64,000 bases of DNA from Lactarius indigo (lineage: Eukaryota > Basidiomycota > Agaricomycetes > Russulales > Russulaceae). This document shows, one piece after another, positions 42,913 through 55,805 of the stretch (position 1 is its first letter; every line of letters begins with the position of its first letter). Position numbers and translations under genes: made by a program. The notes under the pieces were generated by a model. That model had not been told where the DNA came from, did not search any database, and saw only the letters and a list, made by a program, of their open reading frames with translations. The stretch lies in contig JAFKAC010000066.1 in assembly GCA_025766275.1 (NCBI GenBank), forward strand, positions 124,001 to 188,000, written 5' to 3'.

Positions 42913-45900
42913 GCAGTCGGTCCATCCGAGACCAACGTACCATCTGTGATGAATTTCAGGTAAATTTGACTGGAATGAAGCGTGTGATTGACACTATGCT
43001 CCAAAATTATTGTTGTTATTATTTGTTATCATTATTATTGTTTGTTATCTCAGAGAGAGACGAAAAGTTGGCGGCTCAGCGCTCAGAAATGGAACGACGC
43101 CCTCTCGTTTCCACGGCCGGCGCGATGTACTTAACTCCGGACGAACATTCTACGTTACAACTTACAGTGAAGATACACAGTATCAGTATGGGCTCAAAAG
43201 TCACGCGGAACAAAACGACTACGCGTGCATAACGTTTGTGAGTGAGTTCTAAACCACCAGTTCGCGTTCTGCGTTTCGCGTCCGGGTCTCAGTCCCAGCA
43301 ATACGCCTCATGGTCGTGTTCAACGAGGGGGGCCCCGGGAAGGTCTAATTACTGTAATCCTCATCCAAAAAAAGAGTCGGATCGAAAGTGGCTGACGCCG
43401 TCGAGAAGCTACACGTTTGCCGACGTTCACCTCTTGCTGGTGCCCCAAATGGTTATTATTGCTGGACATTCCAACACTCCCGATAGGTGCCTGCGTGCCG
43501 TTGGGTAGGCTCCTTCAAGTTGCCCGTGCAGTGCTTCCCTTCCCCACGGATGCGCGGGGCGTGTGGACCCATATGGTATGTGGAAGCCTGTTGGGGAGGA
43601 GGGTGTCAAGGGGCACAATTATCGAGCCATCAAAACATAGAAAAAAAAAGATGAGGCGAAACCTTACGGTCCTAGGGCCGTGGCGGGTGCCTTCGTGGGT
43701 GACTGTACTCGCTGACTTAGTAGCAAATCACACTAGTAGTAGCCATACCAAGACGCGAAAGCACGCCATGAACCCGAAAGCACATATCTCACTTATTCCG
43801 TACTGGGCCCAAGAAGCCAGCGTCTGGACTCTGGACGGTCCGAGTCAGAAGGCCGGAAGTGGGGAGCTAGAAGAGCCGACGAGGAGCGGGGGAACGCGGA
43901 CATACAGCCCAACCCTCTTTGCCTCAACGGAGGCTCTATGTCGGTCAAGTCGCCGCAGAACGCATAGAAGCAAGGATGGAGTGCCAAAGGGGGGAGAGAA
44001 GGGACCGGGTAAACGGGGGGGGAATTCTGTGCAAGACGTGCCGGTGGCGGCAGTTGCGACGCCGTCTCGGTTCTCAGACATCGCTCGCACCCACATGTAT
44101 CCCTCACAGGAGCGAGCAAGCGAACGAGCTGCGCATGTCGTTATGCCATTGCATGCACAGCAACTCGCGGGCTGGGAGAGGCTCGGAGCAGTCTGGAGCG
44201 CTGGCGTCCCGCCGCCGAGGCGAGAGCAATGCACGTCGGGACATTTAATTAATTAATTGGAATTGTTGCCATCTAATAAATGCTACTATTATTTCCCAGA
44301 GGCCTGTGTTTGTTGGTGGGTGTCCGACGGGCAACGGTCCGACGGACAGTCGGGGCGGACAGCAGTTGTTGTTCGATCGTTTCGATCGTTGTTGGAGTGT
44401 CGTTGTCGTGGGTCGCTGCCGGTCGCATTCGCATTCTAAGTTGGTACGGCATGATGTACAGTACGATCCCGAACGTACAGTTCTCGACGCATTTAACAAC
44501 TTATGACATGCATTTATCAGTTTGAGAGCTGGTCAGGGGGCTGTGCATGCACAGCCAGGCCCCCAGATGCGAGCGCGTGGAACGTGCCTGGAGGCAGTAC
44601 AGCCCCGCTGGCAGGTGAGGTTAAGGTTTTGTTCGTTATCCGCGAGGCTCGGAGGAACGCGGGGCATCACGGCGGTGTGGCGCTCGCGTTGGAAGAGGTG
44701 CACTTTGCCGCACCACCCGCGGTTGCACTGCACCGCGATGATATCGCACTTCGCCATCTGATGAACGACCAGACCATTTTTCACGAACAGCGCACCGTAT
44801 GTGTGGAGGGTGCGCTGTGAATAACGCGTGTGTAAAGACAATCGTCACCCACCTGAACGTTTACATAACGGTGAACCGTACCCCTGGGCCCGACAGGGAC
44901 GGGACGTGGCTTCTCTCCGCTGTTCGACTCTACGTGTTTGATAGGGACAGAAGCAGAAGGAAGTGGCCGCTATCCCTCTTCTCTATCCATTGACCCGAAT
45001 TACGCAGCGCAGCGGCAACCCCAACCCCACCGTTGTCTTGGCTATGCATAGACGCCACGGCCTGGCGTCGTATCGCGTCGGCTTCCGCAACGCCAATCAC
45101 TCTGGGTGGCTTGGTGGTCTCTCCCTTGATTGATTTGCGGCGGCATCCGCGGCCTTTTTTTGGCAGGGCGCTGCATTGAGGCCAAGTACAGATGCTGCTT
45201 TACGCCTGGCGCCGGTCTTCGAAGTGTCTTCCCCGTTTGTATAACACGTTCATTCATTCTGCTCTCCGGAGACTCGGAGGCAGGAGGAGGGAGGGTCCTT
45301 TATGGTAAGTGCCAGAGTGCTGGGATGGGATGGACGTATTGGGACATCCTGAATGGTCCGTTGCTATACTTACTAACCGGATGCAGCTGGCGCGAGCCTA
45401 TGGGTATGGGCGTGGTGATGTAATCATTATTATACACCGTGATGCGATCATCACTCGTTGATGGCTGGACCACGATGCAAGACTCCGATGATTGGAGGGT
45501 GAGTAGGGTGTTACCTTGGGCGATACTGTATAATGATGATGTATGGAAAGCAACAAATGTTTGGCGCTGGTATGTGTCCGATTGACGGTCCAGTTCAGTA
45601 GGTTGGTGGTGATAACGACAGGTTGTCAGTAGCCCAGGAGTTTTGGAGTAGTGCAGTGGCAGGGAAATAAAAACATGGACAGTGAAGATGAGAGCGCACA
45701 CTGGGTTTACCCAACAAGCCGAAGTGCCAGTAATAACGTACGTTTCCTTAACGTACCCCACTACTTACCTTGACCGCGTCACCGTCTCGGCAGACGGATT
45801 CGTCTCCAACTCTTTTTTTGAGGAGGTTGGCCGCCGGAGGTTTATTAGTTAAATCCGTCGGGTGAGATGATGACACATGTACGGTGGGCTCCCGGGTCAG

Positions 45901-47482
45901 GGTGGCGCGGCGCACATACTGAGTCAAGATTACACTGTCAATCAAAGAAGTGAGCACGGGTTTCTCCCTCGCACCGTTCTCACGCTTTCCAGGTTGCTTC
46001 GAACTTCGAAGCAGAAGTCGTTGGCCAGATGCGGTCTTCCGTCGGATGCACGGCACGAGCTGTTGGTAAAAAAAAAAATGAGCCATCACGAGTTCACGAC
46101 GACCCTGGAAACGTAGACTCCCCGAATTCCACCCGCACCCGTGAGTGTAACTTGCCAAGTGAACTGGCACGATTGACAGGGGGTTCCAACCCGTTCGTTA
46201 CGGGGGTGGGTTTTAAGCACTCACGGGACCAGACTGTGGTTTGTTTTTTGCTCGGCGTCGCGTCGGTCCACGTTCGAGAACGAAAGGGCGATCAAATTAT
46301 AAAAATGAACACAACGATCGTTCGGCGGGAGCGTACTTCCTCGTCAATACGGTAACCAGAAGTGGTCGTCGCAACGTGGAGCAGCGACACGCGAGTGATG
46401 ACGCAAGTCGCCAACAGTTGGCGAGAGAAGAGGGGTGGTGAGTAAGGGATACTCGTAAACTTCTGAACTGATAGTCATTTCGTGACGTCATCGAGTATCG
46501 CGTGCAATGCATAAGATGAAACCTGTGATCGCGTCGTGTGTTTCCGAGTTGAGGGACGAGCTCGAAGCCCGAGCCGCAGGCCCGCGACTAAGATTGTCGT
46601 GGTCGATACCCGAGCCGGTGATTGTACATTTTGGAAGGGGCCACTGGGGTGTCGGATACGGTCTGTACTTGCACTTGCATGGCGCATAGGTACGCAGCTA
46701 CGCTGAGGGAAACGTGTAATTCACTGCCAGTGGACCATGACGATGCCACGAGGGTCTCTTACGGCCTCCGGACCGGCTCCAGAGTCCCATTTCTCAGTCA
46801 TTTCTCCTGCTGCATTTCTTTACACATCTACCGAAGGCGCCTGCCAGGCCTTCGGTAAACGAACCAAGAACGCTACCCAGTTGGCTGTTGGAATCATGTT
46901 GTTTTGTTTAGAATAATATATAAGATTCCCGAGGGGAAGCGCAGGGAGATAAGTGTCTGAGTAAAAATTATATAAAACCGACTTCCTATAAACGCCTGTA
47001 GAAGTGAAGCACGAATGAACTTCAATGTTTCCATTTGTTCCATTTGGCTGTAATGAAGCTCTAGTGACACCTCGCGAGCTCTTTGCCCCCCTCTCTCCAC
47101 ACGGTCTATTGTATTGGCTTCGCTGGCTCATCTTCTTGTTTTCCTAAATACTGCTATGATCAACGATTCCTATATTCTAGCAATTCTCGCTGCCAGTGGT
47201 GGTTACGCTGCTAAAGAGGATACTGCCGTCGAAGATTCTTCGCCACGTCATCATGCCGCTGTTCTCGCCCTTCTGATGTGCAGCGCCTACTGTTTATAAA
47301 CCGCTGAGAGTATGAGGACAAACCCCAACTGCTCTTGTACAATCCGGGCATTCAATTTGTCTTTCTTTGCGTGCCACCAAGCCATTGACTAATCTTCGGG
47401 CTCATCGTCTTGCCCATTGTCCGACGATTTTTTCGACATACGCGATACGACTTTCTCGGTCCTAACCCCAACCCTCCTCACG
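42913..47482. other. Long gene-poor region
   Basis: ORFs up to 279 codons occur (43417-44256 plus), but they lack family motifs, plausible splice partners and normal composition, so I call none of them. There is a perfect 18-bp palindrome GGCTGTGCATGCACAGCC at 44539-44556. GTCCGAC-rich patches near 44330 resemble the Harbinger-like ends. Confidence 0.45.
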
Positions 47483-48139
47483 ATGTACTTCTCGGTAATG
47501 ACCGTTCTCCTCCTCACCCTCTTCGCCCCTCTCTTCGGTGAGTCAAGCATTTGAAGTTCAGATTTTGTCCGCTCCCTGATCTAGTTACTATCAACAGGTG
47601 TTGTGTATGCCGCACCTAATGCGCCTCCAGACGTTCGACTCAGAGGCCAAACATATACGACTTCGTTTAAACCCATCATCTGGTTCACAGAGAGAGCCAT
47701 TCCTTCCCCAGTCTGAGTTTCGTAGTATTTGTTGCATTAATCAATGTGCAGGAAGCAATGGGTGCCACTGGCTGAGACCCCGTTTTTTGAATCCTTCCCA
47801 AGATCATTTTTATCTATCTCGTTGCTTGGAATTTCCATTTCCCCTTTTACGTATGTCCTCCCTAGGACCCACCATGCACGAGCCCCGCTCAAACCTGCTA
47901 CCTCTGTACCTGTAAGGACGTGTACCCCTATCTTTATCTTTACAGGACTTTATTTGATGCTTGGGTCACACGCATCGGTTTGGTACTTGGTTGCTGCACG
48001 ATTGGCTGCACGGTTGGCCAACGCAAGGGCCGATGGCACCAAAGACGGCACCCACTCCGAGGACAAAAAAACAAAACACGATAAGAGGAAACAGGCGGAA
48101 GCAAACGAGGTTTTGGTTATTGGCACAGTTCGCCAATGA
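47483..48139 (+). CDS. Possible small secreted or membrane protein
   Basis: ATG 47483 begins a hydrophobic signal-like peptide (MYFSVMTVLLLTLFAPLFG). A GT-AG intron (47538-47597) leads in phase to VVYAAPNAPPDVRLRG. Beyond about 47685 the structure is uncertain: a GTATGT donor near 47849 and a strong acceptor (TTTATCTTTACAG) near 47945 suggest further exons, with the frame ending at 48084 or 48139. No family is recognised, and the given end is the outer limit. Confidence 0.35.
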
Positions 48140-49563
48140 TCCTTAGATGTGCTGTATGTATATCTAGAGTTCCCTCGGACATCCCGGACATATACTGTAT
48201 TGAGTTTCCACAAATACGTAACTGAAGTCAACAGAATTCTCGAATCAGACTCCTATTCATACTTGCATGCTAAGAATAAAGCACTTCTCAAAAGAAAACC
48301 ACCTGCTGCTTCGGGGTCGCGGAGCCAACTAATCGCCTCCGTGGAAACTCAGTGCGCCCAGGCTTGAATGTCGCCGCATCCACAATCAACACGCACAGCC
48401 CCGATCGAGGGTTTCGCGACCGTGGGGCTCGGGTCGTCGTCGCCACTACGCAGCTACTGATTGCTTCCTGATATGACTCGTGAGTAAACAGCATATGATG
48501 CGACGACCGTTACACAGGGACAGTAAGTCATACTGTAGTGCCCTTCTACAAAGTGCCAGATGAGGGCGTTACGCGAGGGGTCAGCTGATCCGGAGTCATC
48601 AGCTGCGACACACTGTATGCCTCGGTCCACAGATCTGGGGGGCAGCAAATAATACTCCTCGGAGGCCCTCGGTGTAGGTTACGTAGGTTGCGTATCCGCA
48701 TCATGACATGGCTGCTCGCACCCCAAACAGAACGTTCCTGTAACCTGGTCCTCGTCACGTGTCCACGAGAAAGATGGGGAGACCTTTCCCTGGCCCACTA
48801 AAAGGGGAGGGTGGCAAAGAATCAAAGTATTTTAAACGCAGAAACTCAAAACCGACACCATGGTACCTCAGAAAGCGTCGACGTTGTCAGAGAAATCTTG
48901 AAAGTTAGATAGCGCCATCAAAATTGATCTGGGTCCGTCGTGTGGCGTGAGTTGTGACTTATGAGTCTATTGAGATTGGACCATACATAAGCAAGTTATT
49001 ATTGCCGCCGCCATAGTTGGTGAGAATTTCTCCCATCGTCTTAGCAACTAGGGAAGGAAGGAAACAGGTTTGATGATATGTTGTCTGGTGAAAATGATAT
49101 ACAGGACAGGCGAATCCTAACTGCAGATTGGCTTGTGTTCCGCCGGCCATAAAAAGCCGTCGGAAAGGCTGCGGCGCTGAAAACATTACAGTAAGGGGCG
49201 CTGTTGAATGATCCCGAGTTAGCCTCAGTGAGGACAGACTGCCGTGGCATGACTAAGCAACCAAGAACAACAGTGTTCATCATGTCGCATATGCATATGT
49301 TCAGTGGTGGCGCCAACTACGAAAGCGTGTGAATCAGGATCTTGTGCATTGAAAAGGGTATAGAGACGGAGCCGATTGATCAAAGGAAGAGGCAACGGAT
49401 GATAGCTGTGCGTGGACAGTGCTGGGAGGACTATTCCAATTTAGATGCTTTGAAGCATGTGGGCACGAAACAGAAATTAAGCTTATTTGGGAGACGCAGG
49501 CTCTAGTGCTGGTCGGTGATCGCGATATAAATATTGCATCTACGAAGCAGCCTGCGCGCGTCG
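48140..49563. other. Intergenic, nothing recognised
   Basis: Two overlapping minus-strand ORFs (49316-49041 and 49186-48959) look partly protein-like, but no convincing multi-exon model or family was found. The rest is spacer before the BOL3 gene. Confidence 0.4.
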
Positions 49564-49994
49564 TCATTGAGGAATGGTTTTGAGCTGCGCGAGTGATCAA
49601 CATATTAAATGAATAGTAGGAAACCATGTGCGCACCTGGAGTCCATGGATGCCCTCAATTTCCTTCTTGAGAACGTCGTTCACAAGACGGTGTTGCTTCA
49701 CCACCGGGATCCCCTTAAACGCCGTGCTCGCGATGGTAATAGCATAGAACGTCCCACACCCGCCTGCGCAACCATTGAACTAGTACGGCAGTCATGGGAA
49801 ATGAGCGGCGCACCAGAAACGTCCTGTACGAGCAGCTCGGATGGTTGGAAACATTCTGACAGCTTGTCGTAAATCTCTTGTTCCCCCTTTTCGAGTTTGG
49901 AAGAAAACGACGATGCTGACGACGCCGCAGATTGGGTGCGGCGAACCTGGCGTAGTGATGGTTGTACAGCCCTTCGTATGACGGCGGAGAACAT
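49564..49994 (-). CDS. BolA-family protein, mitochondrial (BOL3-like)
   Basis: Three exons (49994-49814, 49763-49636 and 49584-49564) join in phase to 109 residues. The N-terminus is a basic mitochondrial presequence (MFSAVIRRAVQPSLRQVRRTQ). The BolA fold follows: QEIYDKLSECFQPSELLVQDV, SGGCGTFYAITIAS, FKGIPVVKQHRLVND and EIEGIHGLQLKTIPQ. The signature GGCGTFYAI and the conserved Cys and His residues are present. Mitochondrial BolA proteins work with glutaredoxin 5 and Nfu1 to pass 4Fe-4S clusters to target enzymes. It is divergent from COX15 with only 81 bp between start codons. Confidence 0.92.
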
Positions 49995-50075
49995 GACGGT
50001 GCGGTGTAAGGCAGAGCGACTCGGAGGTGCGGATGACTGTCCGTCGGTCCGGTCAACTTGAACTCGACTCATCAG
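49995..50075. promoter_or_regulatory. 81-bp bidirectional promoter between BOL3 and COX15
   Basis: Only 81 bp separate the start codons of two nuclear genes for mitochondrial metal/heme proteins. The interval is GC-rich, with CGGAG and CCGTCGG motifs and no TATA. Their 5' UTRs must be very short or overlap, so co-regulation is likely. Confidence 0.6.
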
Positions 50076-51678
50076 ATGCCCGTTGGCCTCCTTGCGCGCA
50101 CGTTCCGCCTCCTCCCAAGGAGTCCAGTTGGCATCGCTTCTCCGTGCCATCGCGGACTGCACCGGCTACGTTTTTCTTTCCCTCCTGTGCCTCACGTGGC
50201 ATCATCAACTCACGTGTCGCGTGCAACGACACGTCCGTACTCATTCGTCAAGTTTTCCAAGCTCTGGCCGAGTGCCTCCTCTACGCTCGAGCCGCGTTTC
50301 TTCTCGTCCAATGGTACTACGCAACTTTCTACAGCAGAGCTTCCGGTGCTCTCCCCGCCAGCAGTCGGGAACTGGCTCATGTTTTCGTCTGCACTCGTCA
50401 TTGCGGTCATCGTCGTCGGAGGCGTGACGCGGCTCACCGAGTCCGGGCTGAGCATCACCGAGTGGCGGCCCATCACTGGTGTTCTCCCACCGCTCTCACG
50501 TGCGGAGTGGGAAGGCGAGTTCGACAAGTATAAAGCCACGCCCGAGTTCCGCCTGTGCGCTTCCTCTCCATCGTACATGTACGCCCTTACTAATGGCTCA
50601 AAAACGCAGACTGAACTCGCGCATGGCGCTCGACGACTTCAAGTCGATCTACTACATGGAGTGGGGCCACCGCGTCCTGGGCCGCACTATCGGCCTCGCA
50701 TTCGTCCTCCCGCTGGCCTACTTCGCCGCGCGCGGGAGGCTCGCGCGCACCCTACGCACTCCGCTCCTGGGCATGGCTGCGCTTCTGGGCGCGCAGGGCG
50801 CGCTCGGGTGGTACATGGTGCGTTCGGGGCTAGAGGAGCCTATCGCAGGCGGCGGCGGCGCGGACAACGCGGTACCGCGCGTGTCGCAGTACCGCCTCGC
50901 CGCGCACCTTGGGACTGCACTCGCGCTCTACGGGGGGATGTTCGCCGCTGCGCTCTCCGTCACGGCGGACTGGCGCTTCGCGCGCGATGGTACGTGGGGC
51001 CGGCTGCGCGACGGACGGACGTGGGACGGCGTCCTGCGCAACCCGCTCGTGCGCCGCTTCAAGACGCACGCCGCGATCGTTACTGGGCTCGTCTTCCTCA
51101 CTGCATTATCCGGTACGTCTACCCCCTTACGCTCTAGCGTGCGTGCGGATCTGAACTTGGGCACAGGCGCGTTTGTCGCTGGTCTCGACGCGGGCCTGGT
51201 CTACAATGAGTTCCCATTGATGGGCGGGCGCCTCGCGCCGCCCTTGGACGAGCTCTTGTCGCCCACTTATGCGGACGCCGCAGACGGGAGTAAGGGCACG
51301 TGGCGCAATCTGTTCGAGAATCCGACGACGGTCCAATTCGACCATCGTGTGCTTGCAATGACGACGTATCTCGCAACGGCGTTACTCTTCGCGTCGAGCC
51401 GCCGCGCAGCTGTCCGCGCGGCGCTCCCCCCGCTCGCGGTGCGTGCCACGGCGGTCGCGTTTGCAATGGCGAACGTGCAGGTGGCGCTTGGTATTTCAAC
51501 GCTGCTCTACCTCGTGCCGGTACCGCTCGCCGCAACGCACCAAGCCGGCAGTGTCGCGCTGCTCTCTGCTGTACTCCACGTCCTCCTGGCACTGCGCAGG
51601 CCAGGTGCGGCTGCGCGAGCGTGGCGGCAGGCAAATATGGCACGAGAGGCGGCAACAAAGGCCAAGGTTACCGTGTGA
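50076..51678 (+). CDS. COX15, heme A synthase
   Basis: Three exons (50076-50554, 50610-51112 and 51167-51678) join in phase to 497 residues. A basic presequence ([16 protein letters not shown]) targets mitochondria. The core begins [20 protein letters not shown] with [19 protein letters not shown]. It continues with [32 protein letters not shown], a loop carrying [14 protein letters not shown], and [19 protein letters not shown]. The conserved heme-ligand histidines in EWGHR, AAHLG, QFDHR and ATHQAG are present, with about eight transmembrane helices. COX15 converts heme O to heme A for cytochrome c oxidase in the inner membrane. The start ATG 50076 is the first in frame. Its 3' two-thirds is the left part of the tandem unit repeated downstream. 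Confidence 0.95.
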
Positions 51679-52375
51679 ATGTTTCCTACATGACACTGTA
51701 GATGGGGAGAGGGCTGCTGCGTTGTTACGTTGTTCATATAGTCTACCACCACTCACTCGCATGCCACTGCCGACTAAACAACCATAAAATATACAACTAT
51801 CAACTGACACCTCGAGCTTCGATTTTCCAAGAAGTGTGTAAGTATATCTTACCCAAACACGCTCCGATCACGCCGATCGTCGAGCTCTTCTACTTTCGCA
51901 CACGTCAGAGCTCAGGAGTGTTTCAGATAGACTCGGGATTTTGGAGACCGGTTAAAGAGAGCGACTTCAAGCTTCCAAGCAGCGCCTGCTCAGTCTCTTT
52001 ACTCCCCTCATGCTTATCTTATCATATCCACACCTCTTGTTCTTCCCACATGTACTCGCGATCTTCCACTGTGCTTTAGGAATATGCCAAAGTCCTAACT
52101 CAGTTCCTGGTTCGTCTTAAACCCACGCTGGTGTTACAAAGTGATACAATATACAAAAGTGAAGTGTCGTCACAACCTTTCACTAATAGTCGGGGAGGGG
52201 GTCCCCATTTAAGATGGCATACTCGCAGCAAGAGAAGGGGGAGATTCAGTGGTACCGGGTCGTAAACTCTCCGTAGGGAAGGGCGGGAATTCGGCGCCAT
52301 CGTTGGCGCTTCTGGGTGTTGGCGATGCCCCGGATGAGGCAGCTACTACCTGGCGGCAGTGGATTATTGAGGGTG

Positions 52376-54546
52376 TTAGTCAAACAGGGTGTCCACGTTT
52401 TCAATGAGATCCTCCATAACCAGTTTCTTTCAGGGAATCAGTCAGAAAATTACAACAAAGTCGTCGTTACGTGCCTTCGCGTGAACACCACCTTCCAACA
52501 CTGCATTCCCACTAAAAACAATATAGCAGAATTGAGCGGCAAGTGCCTCCACACTCATTGCGTTTTCGTACGAATGAAAGGAAACACGCAAGAGATGCTG
52601 TAAAACAGCTTGTAGAGATGCCCTGTGAATTGGATGTAATCGACTGATCGTACATCCCAATCCGAAGTAATTGTAATCGGTAAAGATAGCTATGTGCGAC
52701 ATCAGAACGTGGGTGTGGACGAACGTGCGAGTGCACGAAGACCGCTTACCTCTATTCTGTAGGTATAGTCTACACTCTTTCAAAGAGAGCATAAACAACG
52801 GTTCTGGGAGGTCCCGGAGGTAGAGCTAGACGGTCGATCGGAAATGAACTTAAGAGTTGACGCGTTTGCAATGGTTTGCAATGGCTCACCTTGAGAAGCG
52901 TCGCAACGGAATGGATGTCGTCTGTAGGACTGAACGAAAATGACTGTTCATTTTCGAACCTGTGCCGCAACTGAATGCGAGTTCATGTCAGTCAGTAAAT
53001 TGGTTACTGGGTTGGTTCCACTGGCCTGTAATATATCTGCGTCGTATATAGAACCAACCTGCGACACTAAATATGAATCCAAACACATGCGTCGATCAAC
53101 TTACCGAATATATTTTGTGAGTATTCAGACCCCTCTTCTCGACTTCTTCGATGCACATCCTAATCACTTTCGGCACATTGTCTTGATCGATAGTAAGATT
53201 CACCAGGGGGACGCCAAAAACTGAAGTCGGGTGTGCATTGGGACGATGGTTGCAGTAGAGAGTGAGTGGAGGAATAGAAAGAGAAAGGGCGTGATCCAAA
53301 GACGCTTTCAAACCGGACGTTTCTGGTCCAAATAAGGCCTCCTTGACTTCTGCACCTGTATTCATTGCTAGATTGCCACGGTTTGTACACGCTGCGCTGT
53401 ATGCCGTGTCAAATTCCCGAAGATTTCACGAAGGCTTAATAGAACTGACATTAGACCGCCTGTATATTTAGAAAGAACAGTCCTAACGGTCCCTGCATAA
53501 AAAGCAAGTTCTGTAAGACACTGCGTTTTTGGTGTTACATTAAAACAATATCCTAGCATAGAACGATACTCACCTCATACCCGTCCCTTAGATTCTCGAC
53601 CCTCCTTGATCGCAACGTATTGAGCAATGCAACCGCCTTCCTGCAGTCATCGTCAGACACTTGTTCAGAGGGCTAATTCAGCAATCAGTTGGAATCGATG
53701 GACGATATTGGCGATACCTTCTTCAGACTTGGAAGGCTCAAGTCCCCCTAAATCTTCCTGTCGACCGCCAAATAGCGCCGAGAACATTCCAAACATTTTG
53801 TTCAGACCGTCCTGAGGATATTGTGGAACGTCGGTCGACTGGGGAGCTTGACGGGGGTGATGTTTCTTCAAGTATGCCTGGTGGAGCTTCAAGATCGTGT
53901 TCTCTGCGTGGCCGGCATATTTCGCGGCAGATTCTTCGAGACCTTCCTCGACCCGCTTTCTTGTTCGATCTTCCGTTTCCTTTCGGATGACCCCATTGTC
54001 AGAACAGGGACTTCCGCAAAAACGAGAGTTCCTGGCCTGCCTTCAACGTTGCGAGGGGTTTGATCACATCGTTATCCAAAGCATCCACGAATGCTTGCTG
54101 GGTATTGGCTTCTGCAACAACTGTGGGCACCAAGCAGCGGTTCAGAATGTGCAAACACATACCTGCTTCCAAACTGTCTCTCACTTTATCCCATGCTGCT
54201 CTCGTCGTGCTTGGTTCGGTGCGTGGGTCGAATGGGGCATCGACAGCCGTTGCCTCACGATGGAGATTCCGTAAAGAACTGATACTTTAGGAGAAAGGAA
54301 TCAACCCAGATACAAGGCGGGTTCAATTTTCGTGTGACAACTGACTAGGATATCTCGATTTTTCGCCTGAAAATTGACCGGTTAGTAGCACAGTAAGACT
54401 CAGGTGAGATTGATGGACCTCTCTCGGAAGAAAGCCAAATAGCGATCTGAGATGATTTCAAGTTGTATATCGAATTGGGTGAGGAGACTGTTGGAGTGAC
54501 TCTCTAGAAACACTCTGGACTGAGGCTCAACGGATATGAAAGACAT
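52376..54546 (-). CDS. F-BAR/RhoGAP-like protein, tandem copy B (shortened tail)
   Basis: Thirteen exons can be joined in phase from ATG 54546. They give MSFISVEPQSRVF, RYLAFFRERRKIEISY, EANTQQAFVDALDNDVIKPL, KYAGHAENTILKLHQ, then RhoGAP blocks DNVPKVIRMCIEEVEKRG, LYLRDLPEPLFMLSL and LHPIHRASLQAVLQHLL. The GIYR arginine finger is Ser (KIYS). Introns 4 (GCAGGC), 9 (GCCAGT) and 12 (GCACGT) start with GC. Relative to copy C, the codon after TLFD is TAA instead of GAA (52378-52376), which removes the Ser/Pro tail and leaves about 490 residues. Sequence left of the stop still resembles the lost tail in degraded form. A TGAGTCAT bZIP site lies about 130 bp upstream (54675). Confidence 0.8.
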
Positions 54547-54761
54547 GGGAAGTTGCCAGAGACTGTCGGGGCAAAGGGCTCTCAGTCTTTTGTTGGTCGA
54601 AACAAGGAGCCATGTGGCATATTTTCTCAGCCCTTCAGCTTCACCCCTTCAAAAATTGACGCATATTGACGCGTTGAGTCATTGACGGAGGGGACTCGTG
54701 AGACGCGTGTTCGGTACGCAGATCACGGGAAAAGATCAAGTTGGTACAATGTGATACAAAT

Positions 54762-55586
54762 ACTACGCGTATCGCGGTACCACCTCGCTGTGCACCTCGG
54801 GGTTGCACTCGGCGCTCTATCGCGCTCTATGTGGGCGTGTTCGCCACTGCTCTCCATCACAGCGGTTCGCGCCCGATGATACGTGCGGCCGGCGGCTAGT
54901 ACGTGACGGACGGACGTGGGATGGATTGCTGAGCAACCCGCTTATCCACCGCTTCAAGCTTAAAGAACCACGCTGCGATCGTGACGGGGCTCGTCTTCCT
55001 CTCTGCGTCACGGCTATCCGGTACGTCTCTCCTTTTTCACTCTAGCGTGCATGTCAATCTGGATTCGGGCACAGGCGCGTTCGTCGCTGGTCTCAACGCG
55101 GGCCTGGTCTACAACGAGTTCCCACTGATGGGCGGACACCTCGTGCCGCCCTTGGACGAGCTCTTGTCACCCAGTTACGCGGACGCCGCAGACGAGATTA
55201 AGGGCACGTGGCGCAATCTGTTCGAGAATCCGACGACGGTCCAATTCGACCATCGTGTGCTTGCGATGACGACGTATCTCGCAACGGCGTTACTCTTCAC
55301 GTCGAGCCGCCGCGCAGCTGTGCGCGAGGTGCTCCCCCCGCTCGCGGTGCGCGCTACGGCGGCCGCGTTTGCAATGGCGAACGTACAGGCGGCGCTTGGT
55401 AATTCAACACTGCTCTACCTCGTGCCGGTACCGCTCGCTGCAACACACCAGGCCGGCAGTGTCGCGCTGCTCTCGGCTGTACTCCACGTGCTCCTGGCAC
55501 TGCGCAGGCCAGGTGCGGCTGCGCGAGCGTGGCGGCAGGCAAATATGGCACGAGAGGCGGCAACAAAGGCCAAGGTTACCGTGTGA
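54762..55586 (+). pseudogene. COX15 pseudogene, copy 2 (5'-truncated)
   Basis: Homology starts at exon 2 position TACGCGTATCGCGGTACC; the first 266 codons, including the presequence and first helices, are absent. Exon 2 has indels (around 54860-54900), while exon 3 (from about 55075) is almost identical to the parent and ends in the same AKVTV stop. It cannot encode a working heme A synthase. Confidence 0.88.
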
Positions 55587-55805
55587 ATGTTTCCTACACG
55601 ACACTGTAGATGGGGAGAGGGTTGCTGCGTTGTTACATTGTTCATATCGTCTACCACCACTCGCGTACAATTGCCGACTAAACATCCATAAAATATACAA
55701 CCATTGACTGACACCTTGAGCTTCGATTCTCCAAGAAGTGATACAATATACAAAAGTGTTCTGTCGTCACAACCTTTCACTAATAGTCGGGGAGGGGAGT
55801 CCCAA

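Noticed and set aside
43417..44256. 279-codon plus-strand ORF
   Set aside because: It has no recognisable motif or splice context and a composition typical of random GC-rich sequence; long antisense ORFs overlap it.
44539..44556. Perfect 18-bp palindrome GGCTGTGCATGCACAGCC
   Set aside because: Isolated, with no flanking duplication or repeat partner; one such palindrome in 64 kb is not strong evidence of function.
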